57,589 nucleotides of DNA from Thiothrix sp. (GTDB taxonomy: Bacteria; Pseudomonadota; Gammaproteobacteria; Thiotrichales; Thiotrichaceae): positions 1 to 57,589 of the forward strand of contig JAGRJD010000049.1 of the NCBI GenBank assembly GCA_020442915.1. The letters run 5' to 3'. Under the pieces are notes generated by a model, which did no database searches, had not been told where the DNA came from, and saw nothing but the letters and a program-made list of their open reading frames with translations. Shown here one piece after another: positions 43,400-51,994 of the stretch (position 1 is the first letter of the stretch; the number at the start of each line of letters is the position of its first letter). Made by a program: the position numbers and the translations under genes.

Positions 43400-44328
43400 G
43401 ATCCGGCCACCTCGTCATGCTGCCCGTTATGCTGTTGCAGCATCGGAAACCCGAGCTGTTCCCGTGTCGCGTAATAACCTTCCGCCACCGCCCGCGCCAG
43501 GGTCCGGACCCGCAGGATGAAACGCTGGCGCTCGGTCACGGAAATGGCCTTGCGTGCATCCAGCAGGTTGAAGGTGTGGGACGCCTTGAGCATCAGCTCA
43601 TACGCCGGCAGCGGCAGGCCCCGTTCACTCATGCGCCGGCTTTCACGCTCGAAATAATCAAACTGGCGGAACAGCTCCTCCACATCGGCCTGCTCGAAAT
43701 TGTAGGTGGACTGCTCGACCTCGTTCTGGTGGTAGACATCGCCATACGTGACCACGCCCTGCGGACCCCGTGTCCAGACCAGATCATAGACGCTTTCCAC
43801 GCCCTGCATGTACATGGCCAGCCGTTCCAGACCATAGGTGATTTCCCCGCTGACCGGGCGGCAGTCGAGCCCGCCCACCTGCTGGAAGTAGGTGAACTGG
43901 GTCACTTCCATGCCATTGAGCCAGATTTCCCAGCCCAGCCCCCAGGCACCCAGGGTCGGCGATTCCCAGTTATCCTCGACAAAACGGATGTCATGCACCA
44001 GCGGATCGAAGCCCAGCGCCCTGAGCGAACCCAGGTACAGTTCCTGAAAATCCGGCGGGGACGGTTTGATCAACACCTGAAACTGGTAATAATGCTGCAG
44101 GCGGTTCGGATTTTCGCCATAACGGCCATCCGTGGGCCGGCGTGACGGCTGCACATAGGCAGCACGCCAGGGTTCCGGGCCGATGGAGCGCAGGAAGGTG
44201 GCAGTATGGAAAGTCCCCGCCCCCACTTCCATGTCGTAAGGCTGGATCAGCACGCAGCCCTGCGCAGCCCAGTAAGCCTGCAGTGCCTGAATCATGCCCT
44301 GAAAGGTGGATAAGTCGTAATTGGCCAT
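43396..44328 (-). CDS. glyQ: glycyl-tRNA synthetase alpha subunit
   Basis: This is the catalytic, class II half of glycyl-tRNA synthetase. The 310-residue protein opens with [20 protein letters not shown] and contains [20 protein letters not shown], both family hallmarks. It is the first gene of glyQS and lies divergent from the CorA-like gene across 190 bp. A TATACT box on the minus strand at 44367-44372 may be its -10; no clear -35 was found. Confidence 0.97.
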   Translation of the reverse strand: MANYDLSTFQGMIQALQAYWAAQGCVLIQPYDMEVGAGTFHTATFLRSIGPEPWRAAYVQPSRRPTDGRYGENPNRLQHYYQFQVLIKPSPPDFQELYLGSLRALGFDPLVHDIRFVEDNWESPTLGAWGLGWEIWLNGMEVTQFTYFQQVGGLDCRPVSGEITYGLERLAMYMQGVESVYDLVWTRGPQGVVTYGDVYHQNEVEQSTYNFEQADVEELFRQFDYFERESRRMSERGLPLPAYELMLKASHTFNLLDARKAISVTERQRFILRVRTLARAVAEGYYATREQLGFPMLQQHNGQHDEVAGS

Positions 44329-44518
44329 CGTTGCTGTTTAAATTTTAAAGTAGCGAAGAAGGCGTGAGTATACTTGAGAACGGGCGGCTAATCAGCAGCC
44401 GTTTCAAGCGGGCAGACAGAGGGGAATGGCTGCTGGCGCATCGGCGCAGCCAGCGGCAATGGCAGTCGGCAGGTACAGGTGTTAAGCTGCATTTTTAATC
44501 TTCCTGGGTGTTGATGGC

Positions 44519-46264
44519 ATGAGTGAGCCGGACGGGCCGCAGGCTTCCAGCCTGCTGGATTATTACCATTGTACGTTTTTTCTGCCGCTGTCGGGTTTCG
44601 GGGCCGGGCTGGAGCCGCATGAGGCATTGCGCCAGACCTACCCCCATGACCGGGGCCTGACCGGGGAGGACGCGCAGGCGTTTTACTATTTCACCCCGAC
44701 CCTGCGTGACATTGTCTTTGACCGGGGGGATATTCCCCTGGCCGAAGACAGACAGCGGCTGAAAGGGGTGGCGGCTGTTGATGGGGACCGGCTGGTTCCG
44801 GTGCGGGAGTGGCGGCTGGATAAACAGGTGTCGCTGGCAGAGTGGCGGCTGGTGCTGGAACCATCACCTTCGCAGAAAAAAGGCATTCGGGAGACGCCGG
44901 AGAAAAAACCGCTGTTTCATCAGGAAGCCGTCTTCACCTCAGTGCGGCTGTACCGCTATTTCAACGGGATTTATCTGCTGGCATTCACCGTGAAGCCGAA
45001 AGCACTTGCCGACCTGGAAAAAGCAGAAAATATCAGCCTGTTTGGTGATTCGGAAGAAAGGCTGGTCCCCCGCTGCTGGGCGGATGTGGAACCGGATGAT
45101 CCGCACCGGTTGTCGTATGCCGATCTGCAGCTGGAATCCTGGTTGCGCTTCACCCGTCTGGCACGGCAGCTGTACCCGAGCTTCACCGAGCAGGGAGAGG
45201 AAAACAAGATTGCACCCCTGAAGCTGGTCACACCCGAACAGACCATTACTGCGCTGGATGCGGTGGTCCCGCTGCAGTTGCCGCAGGTGGCGGCGCATCT
45301 GTCACCCATTATCGTGCATCTGGTACAGCAGTTTTTTGTCGAGCCGACAGAGGACAGGTTGAAACAGCAGCTCCGCCTGTTTGATGACCGCCTGTTTGTC
45401 AGTGTGGCTTACGGTCTGGCAGGAAAGCCGTATGATGACCTGCACAGAGTCAGGGCTTTGCTGGCAACTACAGACCGATTTGATGATACCTGGGCGGACA
45501 TGGCGGGGTATGCCTATTCAAGGATGGCTGTCGAGCGTTACCTGCAAAACACCGAGTTTGATTTCTGGGCGGATATGGGCGGCCATTATATCTTCAATGA
45601 CATGGTGAATGCCTATCTTTACAATGGCTGGTTTTTCCGGAATGTGATCGCCCCGAAGCACATTCCCTATATGTATGACCGCATGCTGCTGCAGGTTCTG
45701 TTCTATCAGGCATCGCTGCGGCATTATGATCATGCAATCACCCGAAATACCACCGCCCTGCTTGAAAAGCCCCATCCATCCCCGACCCATCCAGCCGCTA
45801 CGAATGCCGGCATTTCGAAAATCCGGAAACAGCGGGCGGATTTCATCCGCTTCACCAATCAGTACTGGTTCCGGGAGGTCAGCAACCAGATGCAGGGGAA
45901 GATGATCTTCCGCCTGCAGTATCAGGGGCTGGGGATTGATGCGTATTATCAGCAGCTGGAGGGTGAGATTGTCCGCACCAATGAGTATCTGCAGGTGCTG
46001 CACGAAAACCGGCTGGCGGAGGAGGCTGGCAAAGCAGGCAAGCAGGCCAACAAACTCGCCGGAATTGCCGCTGCGCTGGCGTTGATCGCTGCCCTGCCGG
46101 TAGTGAATGAGGTATTCAAGAATGAGGGGCTGTGGGGCAAGCTGGCAAGCCGGGGGGCGGAGTACTTCGGGATTTCCCTGTTCAGTGCCCAGTCGCTCAT
46201 GGCCGGGCTGTTGGTCGCTGTGCCCGGTTTGGTGGCATGGTTGTTCTGGCGTGGCAAAAACTAG
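44519..46264 (+). CDS. CorA-like two-helix membrane protein, candidate type III CRISPR effector
   Basis: This 581-residue protein is a large cytoplasmic domain (1-510) followed by two transmembrane helices (about 513-532 and 558-577) and a 4-residue tail. The last 60 residues before the membrane form a long charged helix (YYQQLEGEIVRTNEYLQVL, then ENRLAEEAGKAGKQ). This is the layout of CorA channels: soluble funnel, stalk helix, two helices at the very end. The canonical GMN loop motif is missing and the loop is about 25 residues. CorA-like proteins are the most frequent membrane partners of type III CRISPR systems and respond to Cas10-made nucleotide signals in the Bacteroides fragilis case. 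It lies on the same strand just ahead of the first array. The ribosome site is weak. I infer the family from topology and context; its sequence alone is not decisive. Confidence 0.6.
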   Translation: MSEPDGPQASSLLDYYHCTFFLPLSGFGAGLEPHEALRQTYPHDRGLTGEDAQAFYYFTPTLRDIVFDRGDIPLAEDRQRLKGVAAVDGDRLVPVREWRLDKQVSLAEWRLVLEPSPSQKKGIRETPEKKPLFHQEAVFTSVRLYRYFNGIYLLAFTVKPKALADLEKAENISLFGDSEERLVPRCWADVEPDDPHRLSYADLQLESWLRFTRLARQLYPSFTEQGEENKIAPLKLVTPEQTITALDAVVPLQLPQVAAHLSPIIVHLVQQFFVEPTEDRLKQQLRLFDDRLFVSVAYGLAGKPYDDLHRVRALLATTDRFDDTWADMAGYAYSRMAVERYLQNTEFDFWADMGGHYIFNDMVNAYLYNGWFFRNVIAPKHIPYMYDRMLLQVLFYQASLRHYDHAITRNTTALLEKPHPSPTHPAATNAGISKIRKQRADFIRFTNQYWFREVSNQMQGKMIFRLQYQGLGIDAYYQQLEGEIVRTNEYLQVLHENRLAEEAGKAGKQANKLAGIAAALALIAALPVVNEVFKNEGLWGKLASRGAEYFGISLFSAQSLMAGLLVAVPGLVAWLFWRGKN

Positions 46265-46275
46265 CCACACTCGGC

Positions 46276-46281
46276 TATACT
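46276..46281 (+). promoter_or_regulatory. -10-like box at the start of CRISPR leader 1
   Basis: TATACT lies 13 bp before the conserved leader word CGCCCCTGC. The second leader has TATAAT 14 bp before the same word. The matching position suggests a leader promoter. No convincing -35 box was found. Confidence 0.4.
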
Positions 46282-46288
46282 CCCCGCA

Positions 46289-46604
46289 CGCCCCTGCAAC
46301 CTGTTGTGGGATGCTGTTTTGGTTAGAAAACGGCAAATGATTGAAATAAAAGAACTTGATGAGCCTGTTGATCAAAATTTTACCTGTTGAAATGGAACAG
46401 GGAAAATTATTTAAGTATCAGTCGATTAGGTGATTTTTTGGATATTCTACTTTAAAAATCAGTCACCAATTCTTTTAAATCAATGGGTTGGCTTGTCAAG
46501 AGGAGCGCTTTTGCATGAAAATGGTACTGATTTTTCCAGACAGTCCGGAGGTTCACCCAATTGCCTTGCAAGTGATTGATTCCAAAGGCGGAAAAAGGGG
46601 TACG
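46289..46604 (+). promoter_or_regulatory. CRISPR leader 1
   Basis: This AT-rich, non-coding 316 bp runs directly into the first repeat. It matches the second leader (57241-57555, 315 bp) along its whole length. Shared blocks include CGCCCCTGC, GGGATGCTG, CCTGTTGA, TATCAGTCGA and TTGCCTTGCAAGTG (46561-46574). The last block ends 30 bp before the first repeat in both leaders. It contains no ribosome site or credible reading frame. Confidence 0.8.
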
Positions 46605-46912
46605 GTTGCAGGGGCGTGTTGCCGTTAAGGCAGTGAGACATGATCGGGCTTTTCCTGATCGTCCCCAGACCATGTTGCAGGGGCGTGTTGCCGTTAAGGC
46701 AGTGAGACTAGGCTGACAACCATTACGTCGCCCTGAAGAAGTTGCAGGGGCGTGTTGCCGTTAAGGCAGTGAGACTGTTACTGTCCCGTCCTTAGCCAGT
46801 TCCAGTGCGGTTGCAGGGGCGTGTTGCCGTTAAGGCAGTGAGACCTGTTTGAAAAGGGATTACGACAATAAGCTTATGTTGCAGGGGCGTGTTGCCGTTA
46901 AGGCAGTGAGAC
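46605..46912 (+). CRISPR. CRISPR array 1: five 35-bp repeats, four spacers
   Basis: Five identical 35-bp repeats begin GTTGCAGGGGCGTG and end GGCAGTGAGAC. They lie at 46605-46639, 46674-46708, 46741-46775, 46810-46844 and 46878-46912. The four spacers are 34, 32, 34 and 33 bp. The repeat can fold into a short hairpin with TGCC paired to GGCA around GTTAA, leaving a 3' GTGAGAC tag typical of type III handles. The leader is on the left, so new spacers enter at 46639/46640. The last repeat is not degenerate, and the array is short. Confidence 0.97.
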
Positions 46913-47020
46913 AGGGGCTGTTTCGGGCTGGCTGAATTTTCTTCTTTCCGCTATATTGCTGTCAGCTCTGCTGGTATTTGGTGATGCCGGCAACCCCGTT
47001 CTCTCAGTAAAAGGCGAAGC

Positions 47021-48676
47021 ATGTCTGAATCACAGTGTTTTATTCTGGTGGAAGGCATCAACCTTTACGCCAATATCTACGACACCGATCAGCTCAGCGT
47101 CATTCGCGGCAGCAGTTTTTTATACAAAGATGCCATTGAAACCCTAAAAGACGCATTCAAAGGCCGGATGACATGCATCAGCAGCGGTGCTTCTTCCGGT
47201 CTGTTCCAGCCGCTGGCTGAACAACATGCAGGGCCGCTGGTATCAGCAATCGAAAAATTCCTGGCTGCTCCGGACTGTCAATACCGGCTCCTGACCTTTA
47301 TGGTCGTGGAAGCTGAAGCCACCACGCTGCTGGAGGCCAAAGAAAAACTGTATGCCCGCCTGCGCCTGAAACAATTGCAGTCCCTGAGCCTGCAGCCGGA
47401 CAGGAGTGCAGTGGAAGCTGGTGCGTTTAACAGCACTCCCTGCGGCCTGAGTGGCAACCGGATTGCAGCACACCATAAACGCAAGATTCAGGGCGATAAA
47501 GATAAAGTGCTTTCCGATTCGGTTTTCCAGCGCTGGGAATATGGGCGCGATGCCAAAAAGCATTACTATGCGGCGCTGTTGGATGATTCTGGTTTGAAAA
47601 CCCAGCTGGAAAAGTCTGATTTTGCCAATGACATCGAAACGCTGTGCAAGGACGAGCGTCAGAAACTGAACCAAAAAATGGCGGTGGTGTATCTCGACGG
47701 CAATGACTTCAGCACACACCAGCGAAACTTTATTCAGTCTGGCAACACGGTACGGGAACAGATTGAGCGGCAACAGTGTTTCGACACTGCCATCCAGCAG
47801 CAGCGCAGGCAGTTTCTGACTGAAACCCTGCAATACCTGCTGCCAAAGCAACGGGGTGACGTCATCCGTCTGGAAACCCTGCTCTGGGGCGGCGATGAAA
47901 TGCTGCTGGTGATGCCGGCCTGGGAGGGCTTCGATTTTCTGCAACGCTTTTTCGCTTTCGGCTGGCAGTTGCCGGACGGGGAAGGCGGCGCGGACAAACC
48001 GCTGACCCATGCCGCCGGAATTGTGTTCTGTCAGGCCAACACCCCGATCCGCATCATCCAGAAACTGGCGCGGGAGCTGGCGGAGGACATCAAGGAGCTG
48101 AAAAACGGACAGGGTGACCCGATTGGCCGCCAGCAGAACGGCTGGGATTATCTGGTGCTGGAATCGGTGGATTATCCGACCAATGAAAGCCTGTCCGGCT
48201 ATTTTGCAGAGCGCTACGGCAAAACGCTGGCGGACAGCCGGCCCGGATGGCTGCCCGCCATTGACGGTTGGGACCGACAGCGTGGCGAGCTGGAAGCCTT
48301 GCTGACCGGGAAAGCCGTGACCCGTGGCCAGCTCCACCGGATCGTGCAGGCCATCAGGCGGTATCCCGATCCCGGCAAGGGTGAGGATGACAAAGCCTGT
48401 GTGGCGCATGCCTGGGTGGAGGTGATCACACTGGAGGGCGGCGTGCTGGCTGAAGCCCACCCGCAGGAACAGGCCGAGCGCCGCCTGTTCGAGGTCAGCG
48501 AAGGCCAGACATTCCTGAAAACCTTGCCGGACAGGGCCAGAGTCTGGTTTGGCGTGGAATCCTTTGACGATCCGAAACAACGCGCCTGGTTCTGGATTCA
48601 CCTGCTGGAGCTGTGGGACTACCTGATTCCGTGCCAGCAACCGGATGGGAACGAGAAACCGCAGGAGGGGCAGTGA
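47021..48676 (+). CDS. cas10: Cas10, HD-less, with GGDE palm motif
   Basis: This is the large subunit of the type III effector, 551 residues. The N-terminal part (about 1-130) is the first palm-like domain, recognisable from YDTDQLSVIRGSSFLY, which matches the start of Cas10 D1. The second palm has the metal-site strand VVYLDGNDFS (residues 222-231) and the hairpin LLWGGDEMLLV, with GGDE at 290-293 in place of GGDD. The N-terminal HD nuclease domain is absent, and I see no CxxC zinc pair. Target-activated DNA cleavage is therefore unlikely, while nucleotide-signal synthesis remains possible. AAGGCG precedes the ATG by 4 bases. The stop overlaps the next start. Confidence 0.85.
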   Translation: MSESQCFILVEGINLYANIYDTDQLSVIRGSSFLYKDAIETLKDAFKGRMTCISSGASSGLFQPLAEQHAGPLVSAIEKFLAAPDCQYRLLTFMVVEAEATTLLEAKEKLYARLRLKQLQSLSLQPDRSAVEAGAFNSTPCGLSGNRIAAHHKRKIQGDKDKVLSDSVFQRWEYGRDAKKHYYAALLDDSGLKTQLEKSDFANDIETLCKDERQKLNQKMAVVYLDGNDFSTHQRNFIQSGNTVREQIERQQCFDTAIQQQRRQFLTETLQYLLPKQRGDVIRLETLLWGGDEMLLVMPAWEGFDFLQRFFAFGWQLPDGEGGADKPLTHAAGIVFCQANTPIRIIQKLARELAEDIKELKNGQGDPIGRQQNGWDYLVLESVDYPTNESLSGYFAERYGKTLADSRPGWLPAIDGWDRQRGELEALLTGKAVTRGQLHRIVQAIRRYPDPGKGEDDKACVAHAWVEVITLEGGVLAEAHPQEQAERRLFEVSEGQTFLKTLPDRARVWFGVESFDDPKQRAWFWIHLLELWDYLIPCQQPDGNEKPQEGQ

Positions 48677-50565
48677 TGGATACCCGCGCCTATCACCTGA
48701 AACTGACCTTCCGGGGTCCATTGCTGTCCCAGGCGTCCGGCACGCTGGCTTTCGGGGTGGACAGCGCCATGCTGCGCGACCGCGAAGGCCGACCGGTGCT
48801 GGGTGGCAGCCTGATCCGGGGCAACATCCGCGAAACCCTGACCCTGTTCGCCGTGCGCCTCAAGGACACGGATCCGAACCGCAGTGAAAAAATTCGCAGC
48901 AGTCTGAATCGGTGGTTCGGGCAGGCGTCCGGCAACACGGATGCACAAGACGGTTTCAAACCGTTTCCCGGCACGGTGCAGTTTGACCTATTCTGGCGTT
49001 TGCAGGGGGATTATGACCGGGCCCGGGACCAGCTTCGCACCCGCATTAAAATCGATGCGACGGGCCGGGTGGAGGAAGGTGCCTTGCAGGTGCTGGAAGA
49101 CTGCTTCCCGCTGGGCAGTGAGCCGGTATTCTGTGGCCGGATTCGGGGTGATTTTAAAACGGAAGAGGAAACCGCCCTGTTTGAACGCCTGATGGAGATG
49201 GCGCTGGATTACATTCCGGCCATGGGCAGTTTCAAGGGTATCGGCTTCGGCAGGCTGCTGAAGGCCGAACTGGAAACTGCCGCGCAGCTGCCCTGTGAAA
49301 CAGCCGCCGCCGGGCTTTCCGGTTTCACGGATCACCTGAGCGGACAGGAACACCGCTTCGGCTTTTCCTTTACCCTGGACCGGCCTTTCTGTCTCGGCAA
49401 ACCGCGCATCCCGGACAGCAACCGCATCGTGTCGGATGACAGCATCCCCGGCAATGTGATCAAGGCGCTGCTGGCCCGGGCTTTGACACCCGGCATGCGA
49501 ACGGAGAAGGACCAGCAGAAGCATTTGCAGAAATTGCAGTTCGACCGCTGGCAGGTGTCGCATTGCCTGCCCGGTGCAGCGGATGCGGGCCGCCGGCATG
49601 CGCTGATTCCGCTCAGTACCGCCAGAGTGAAAGCCGATACTTACCACGATGTAACCGACATGGACGTCATGGACGTCATGGTGGAGCAGTGGGGAGCTGC
49701 TCCGGTATTTCAGCCGGACTGGAAGGACAGGGATTTTGACTCCGTCAAGGAAAAGCTGAGCATTTCAGCAGCGTCGCCATCCCGCAAACTGCTGGTGCGT
49801 ACCGGCATCCGGAGCGTCACCCGGACGGCGGAACAGGGGCAGTTGTTCAGTATGGAATGCGTGGAGCCGGACGGCTTTGTCTGGCGCGGTAATATTGACC
49901 TGTCGCGGGTGGCGGATGAACAGCGGGGTGCCACCCTGGAAGCCTTGAGAAAGATCATGCAGGAGGGCTTGTACGGTCTGGGCAAAACCAAGGCCGCCCT
50001 GATCAATATCACCTTGCACCCGCAACCGTTTCCGAATCACCGCGATACAGGGTCCAGTCCGCCATTTTGGCGGGCGGGTGAAACCGTGACCCTGACCCTG
50101 CTGACACCGGCGCGGCTGTTCCGGCTGGGCTGGGAGCGCCATCCTGAAGCAGCGCAGCAGACGGCGGCAGCGCTTTACCGGGATTACTGGCGGCAGGTTT
50201 CCGGTGGCGCACTGGAGCTGGTGAACTTTTTCGCCCAGCAGGAACGGCAGGGCGGCGCCTATCACTACCATCATTTTCAGCGTCGGCATTCACCCACAGA
50301 GGGAGGAAGGGAGTCGGTTTATATGCCAGAATGGCTGACGGTGGCGGGCAGCGTGTTTGTGCTGAAAATACGGGAGGATGCGGCGACGGCGCACGCAAAG
50401 CTGGAAGACTGGCTGACACGGGGTTTACCTGTGCCTGAAAATGCAGGCGATGAGCCGATACTTTGCTGGCAGGACTCGCCTTACCTGCCAGAACATGGTT
50501 ATGGCGAGGTGACGTTGAACCGGGTCTGGCTGCCGGAAAATGACGGGAGCAATGACGATGAGTGA
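48676..50565 (+). CDS. fused RAMP protein (Cas7-like domains), Csm3-type active site
   Basis: This 629-residue backbone subunit of the type III complex starts at 48676, one base into the cas10 stop codon, after GGAGGGG. The first Cas7-like domain (1-220) contains LAFGVDSAMLRDREGRPVLG, which lines up with the Csm3 segment carrying the RNA-cleaving Asp; here it is Asp29. The domain ends with the glycine-rich GSFKGIGFGRLLKAELE. A second RAMP unit starts near residue 230 (FTLDRPFCLGKPRIPDSNRI, then DDSIPGNVIKALLARAL) and reaches GLYGLGKTKAALINI at about 460. The C-terminal part is less clear. Fusions of this kind are known in type III-D and in RT-associated loci. Confidence 0.82.
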   Translation: MDTRAYHLKLTFRGPLLSQASGTLAFGVDSAMLRDREGRPVLGGSLIRGNIRETLTLFAVRLKDTDPNRSEKIRSSLNRWFGQASGNTDAQDGFKPFPGTVQFDLFWRLQGDYDRARDQLRTRIKIDATGRVEEGALQVLEDCFPLGSEPVFCGRIRGDFKTEEETALFERLMEMALDYIPAMGSFKGIGFGRLLKAELETAAQLPCETAAAGLSGFTDHLSGQEHRFGFSFTLDRPFCLGKPRIPDSNRIVSDDSIPGNVIKALLARALTPGMRTEKDQQKHLQKLQFDRWQVSHCLPGAADAGRRHALIPLSTARVKADTYHDVTDMDVMDVMVEQWGAAPVFQPDWKDRDFDSVKEKLSISAASPSRKLLVRTGIRSVTRTAEQGQLFSMECVEPDGFVWRGNIDLSRVADEQRGATLEALRKIMQEGLYGLGKTKAALINITLHPQPFPNHRDTGSSPPFWRAGETVTLTLLTPARLFRLGWERHPEAAQQTAAALYRDYWRQVSGGALELVNFFAQQERQGGAYHYHHFQRRHSPTEGGRESVYMPEWLTVAGSVFVLKIREDAATAHAKLEDWLTRGLPVPENAGDEPILCWQDSPYLPEHGYGEVTLNRVWLPENDGSNDDE

Positions 50566-51994
50566 AACACAATACCGGCGCGTGGTCATTACGGGCCTGT
50601 TGACCCTGGAAAGCAATTTGCACATCGGGACTGGCGGGGCGATTGTTTATGAGGGCAGAAAGAACCCGGAAACCGGCAAACCCGAACAGCATGAGGCCAA
50701 CACCATTGTGCTCGACAAGGACGGCGCACCTTACATCCCCGGCTCCAGCCTGCGCGGGCTGCTGGCCAGCCTGACACCTGCCGGTGCTGAAGCATGCCGG
50801 CGCTGGTTCGGTGATCCGCGCGGCAATGACGATGACCACGGGGCGATGGGGGCCTTGCGGATACATGACGCGCCGCTGGAGGGTGAGGCGGCTACCGACT
50901 TCATGAGCCGCACGGCGATTGAGCCGGTCACCGGTACGGCCAGACAGCACCAGCTGGCAACCCATGTCCGGGTGGGAGCTGGTGCGAAGTTCCGGGTCGA
51001 GATCGGTTTTGACACCCGGCCGGAAAGTTTTGAGGAAGGGGCGGGGGAAACTGCGCTGATCAGTGAGGCGGACATTGGCGCGCTGCTGGCGGTGCTGCAA
51101 AGCTTGAATGGCGAGCAGCTCGGAACCGGAAAAAGTGTGGGACAGGGGGTGCTGGGGTGGGAGCTGGGAAAGGTTTCCGGTTTAAGTGACGCCGGTTTTC
51201 AAAGCTGGCTGCTGGCGGCGCTGGATGCTGACTGCCCGGTCAGGCTGGAGGATCGCAATCACTGGTCAGACCTGTCGCACCTGCCTGGTACTGTACCAGA
51301 AACGACAAAAGCCGGCTGGATCGTGGAGGATTTCAAACTCACCGCCTTGTCCCCGATCCTGATCAATGATCCGCAGCGGGCGGAACAGCAAAGAAAAGTG
51401 GATGAAGCACAGGGAAGCAAGCCTTCGCCCGATCTCATGTTCATGCAGAACGGAAACGAGGCCATCATCCCCGGCTCCACGCTCAAAGGCTGGTTCCGTG
51501 CCCGTTGCCGAAAAATCATGCTGACCCTGAATCAAGGGGAGCGGGAAGCCACCGTGGACCGGATGCTGAATCAGTTGTTTGGCTCGAAAGACAGCGCGAG
51601 TCTGATCCGGTTCCGGGATGCAACCGTCACAGTTTCCAAAGATGACGAGCACCTCCAGACATTCAACGCCGTGGACCGGTTTACGGGTGGGGTCAAGGAG
51701 GGGGCGCTGTATACCGTGCAGGCATTGCGCCTGCCACCGGACCGGTTTTTCAAGAGCAAGGTGATGTACCGCCCGGAAAAGATCGAAGGCTGGATGCAGT
51801 TGCTGTTGTTGTTCGCCTGGAAGGACGCCGAACAGGGCGATCTGGTGTTGGGCTGGGGCAAGGCCAGGGGGTATGGGCGTTTGCGACTGGCGTCAGATAA
51901 GGGCGGCAGCAAGGCATGGATTGAAAAATGCCGTGACCGACTGGCGGCTTGGGAGCAGGATTTGCTGGCTGAGTTGGCGAAGGAGGTCAAGTGA
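50558..51994 (+). CDS. double RAMP (Cas7-Cas7-like) protein
   Basis: This 478-residue protein has two clear RAMP units. The first has LHIGTGGAIVYEG and GAPYIPGSSLRGLLAS (residues 57-71), and ends at GKSVGQGVLGWELGKV. The second starts near residue 252 (GWIVEDFKLTALSPILIND), has EAIIPGSTLKGWFRARC (301-317), and ends at GWGKARGYGRLRL. The position of the Csm3 catalytic Asp is Ala/Asn in the first unit, while Asp292 in the second unit lies within one residue of it. The ATG at 50558 is 8 bases from GGGAG; an ATG at 50552 is also possible. It overlaps the upstream gene by 8 bp. Confidence 0.82.
   Translation: MSETQYRRVVITGLLTLESNLHIGTGGAIVYEGRKNPETGKPEQHEANTIVLDKDGAPYIPGSSLRGLLASLTPAGAEACRRWFGDPRGNDDDHGAMGALRIHDAPLEGEAATDFMSRTAIEPVTGTARQHQLATHVRVGAGAKFRVEIGFDTRPESFEEGAGETALISEADIGALLAVLQSLNGEQLGTGKSVGQGVLGWELGKVSGLSDAGFQSWLLAALDADCPVRLEDRNHWSDLSHLPGTVPETTKAGWIVEDFKLTALSPILINDPQRAEQQRKVDEAQGSKPSPDLMFMQNGNEAIIPGSTLKGWFRARCRKIMLTLNQGEREATVDRMLNQLFGSKDSASLIRFRDATVTVSKDDEHLQTFNAVDRFTGGVKEGALYTVQALRLPPDRFFKSKVMYRPEKIEGWMQLLLLFAWKDAEQGDLVLGWGKARGYGRLRLASDKGGSKAWIEKCRDRLAAWEQDLLAELAKEVK

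Noticed and set aside
46452..46673. Minus-strand frame spanning leader 1 and the first repeat and spacer
   Set aside because: It crosses a repeat and a spacer and is not conserved in leader 2.
46640..46877. Self-targeting by array 1 spacers
   Set aside because: By eye none of the four spacers matches another place in the window. A proper search of the full genome would be needed to exclude it.
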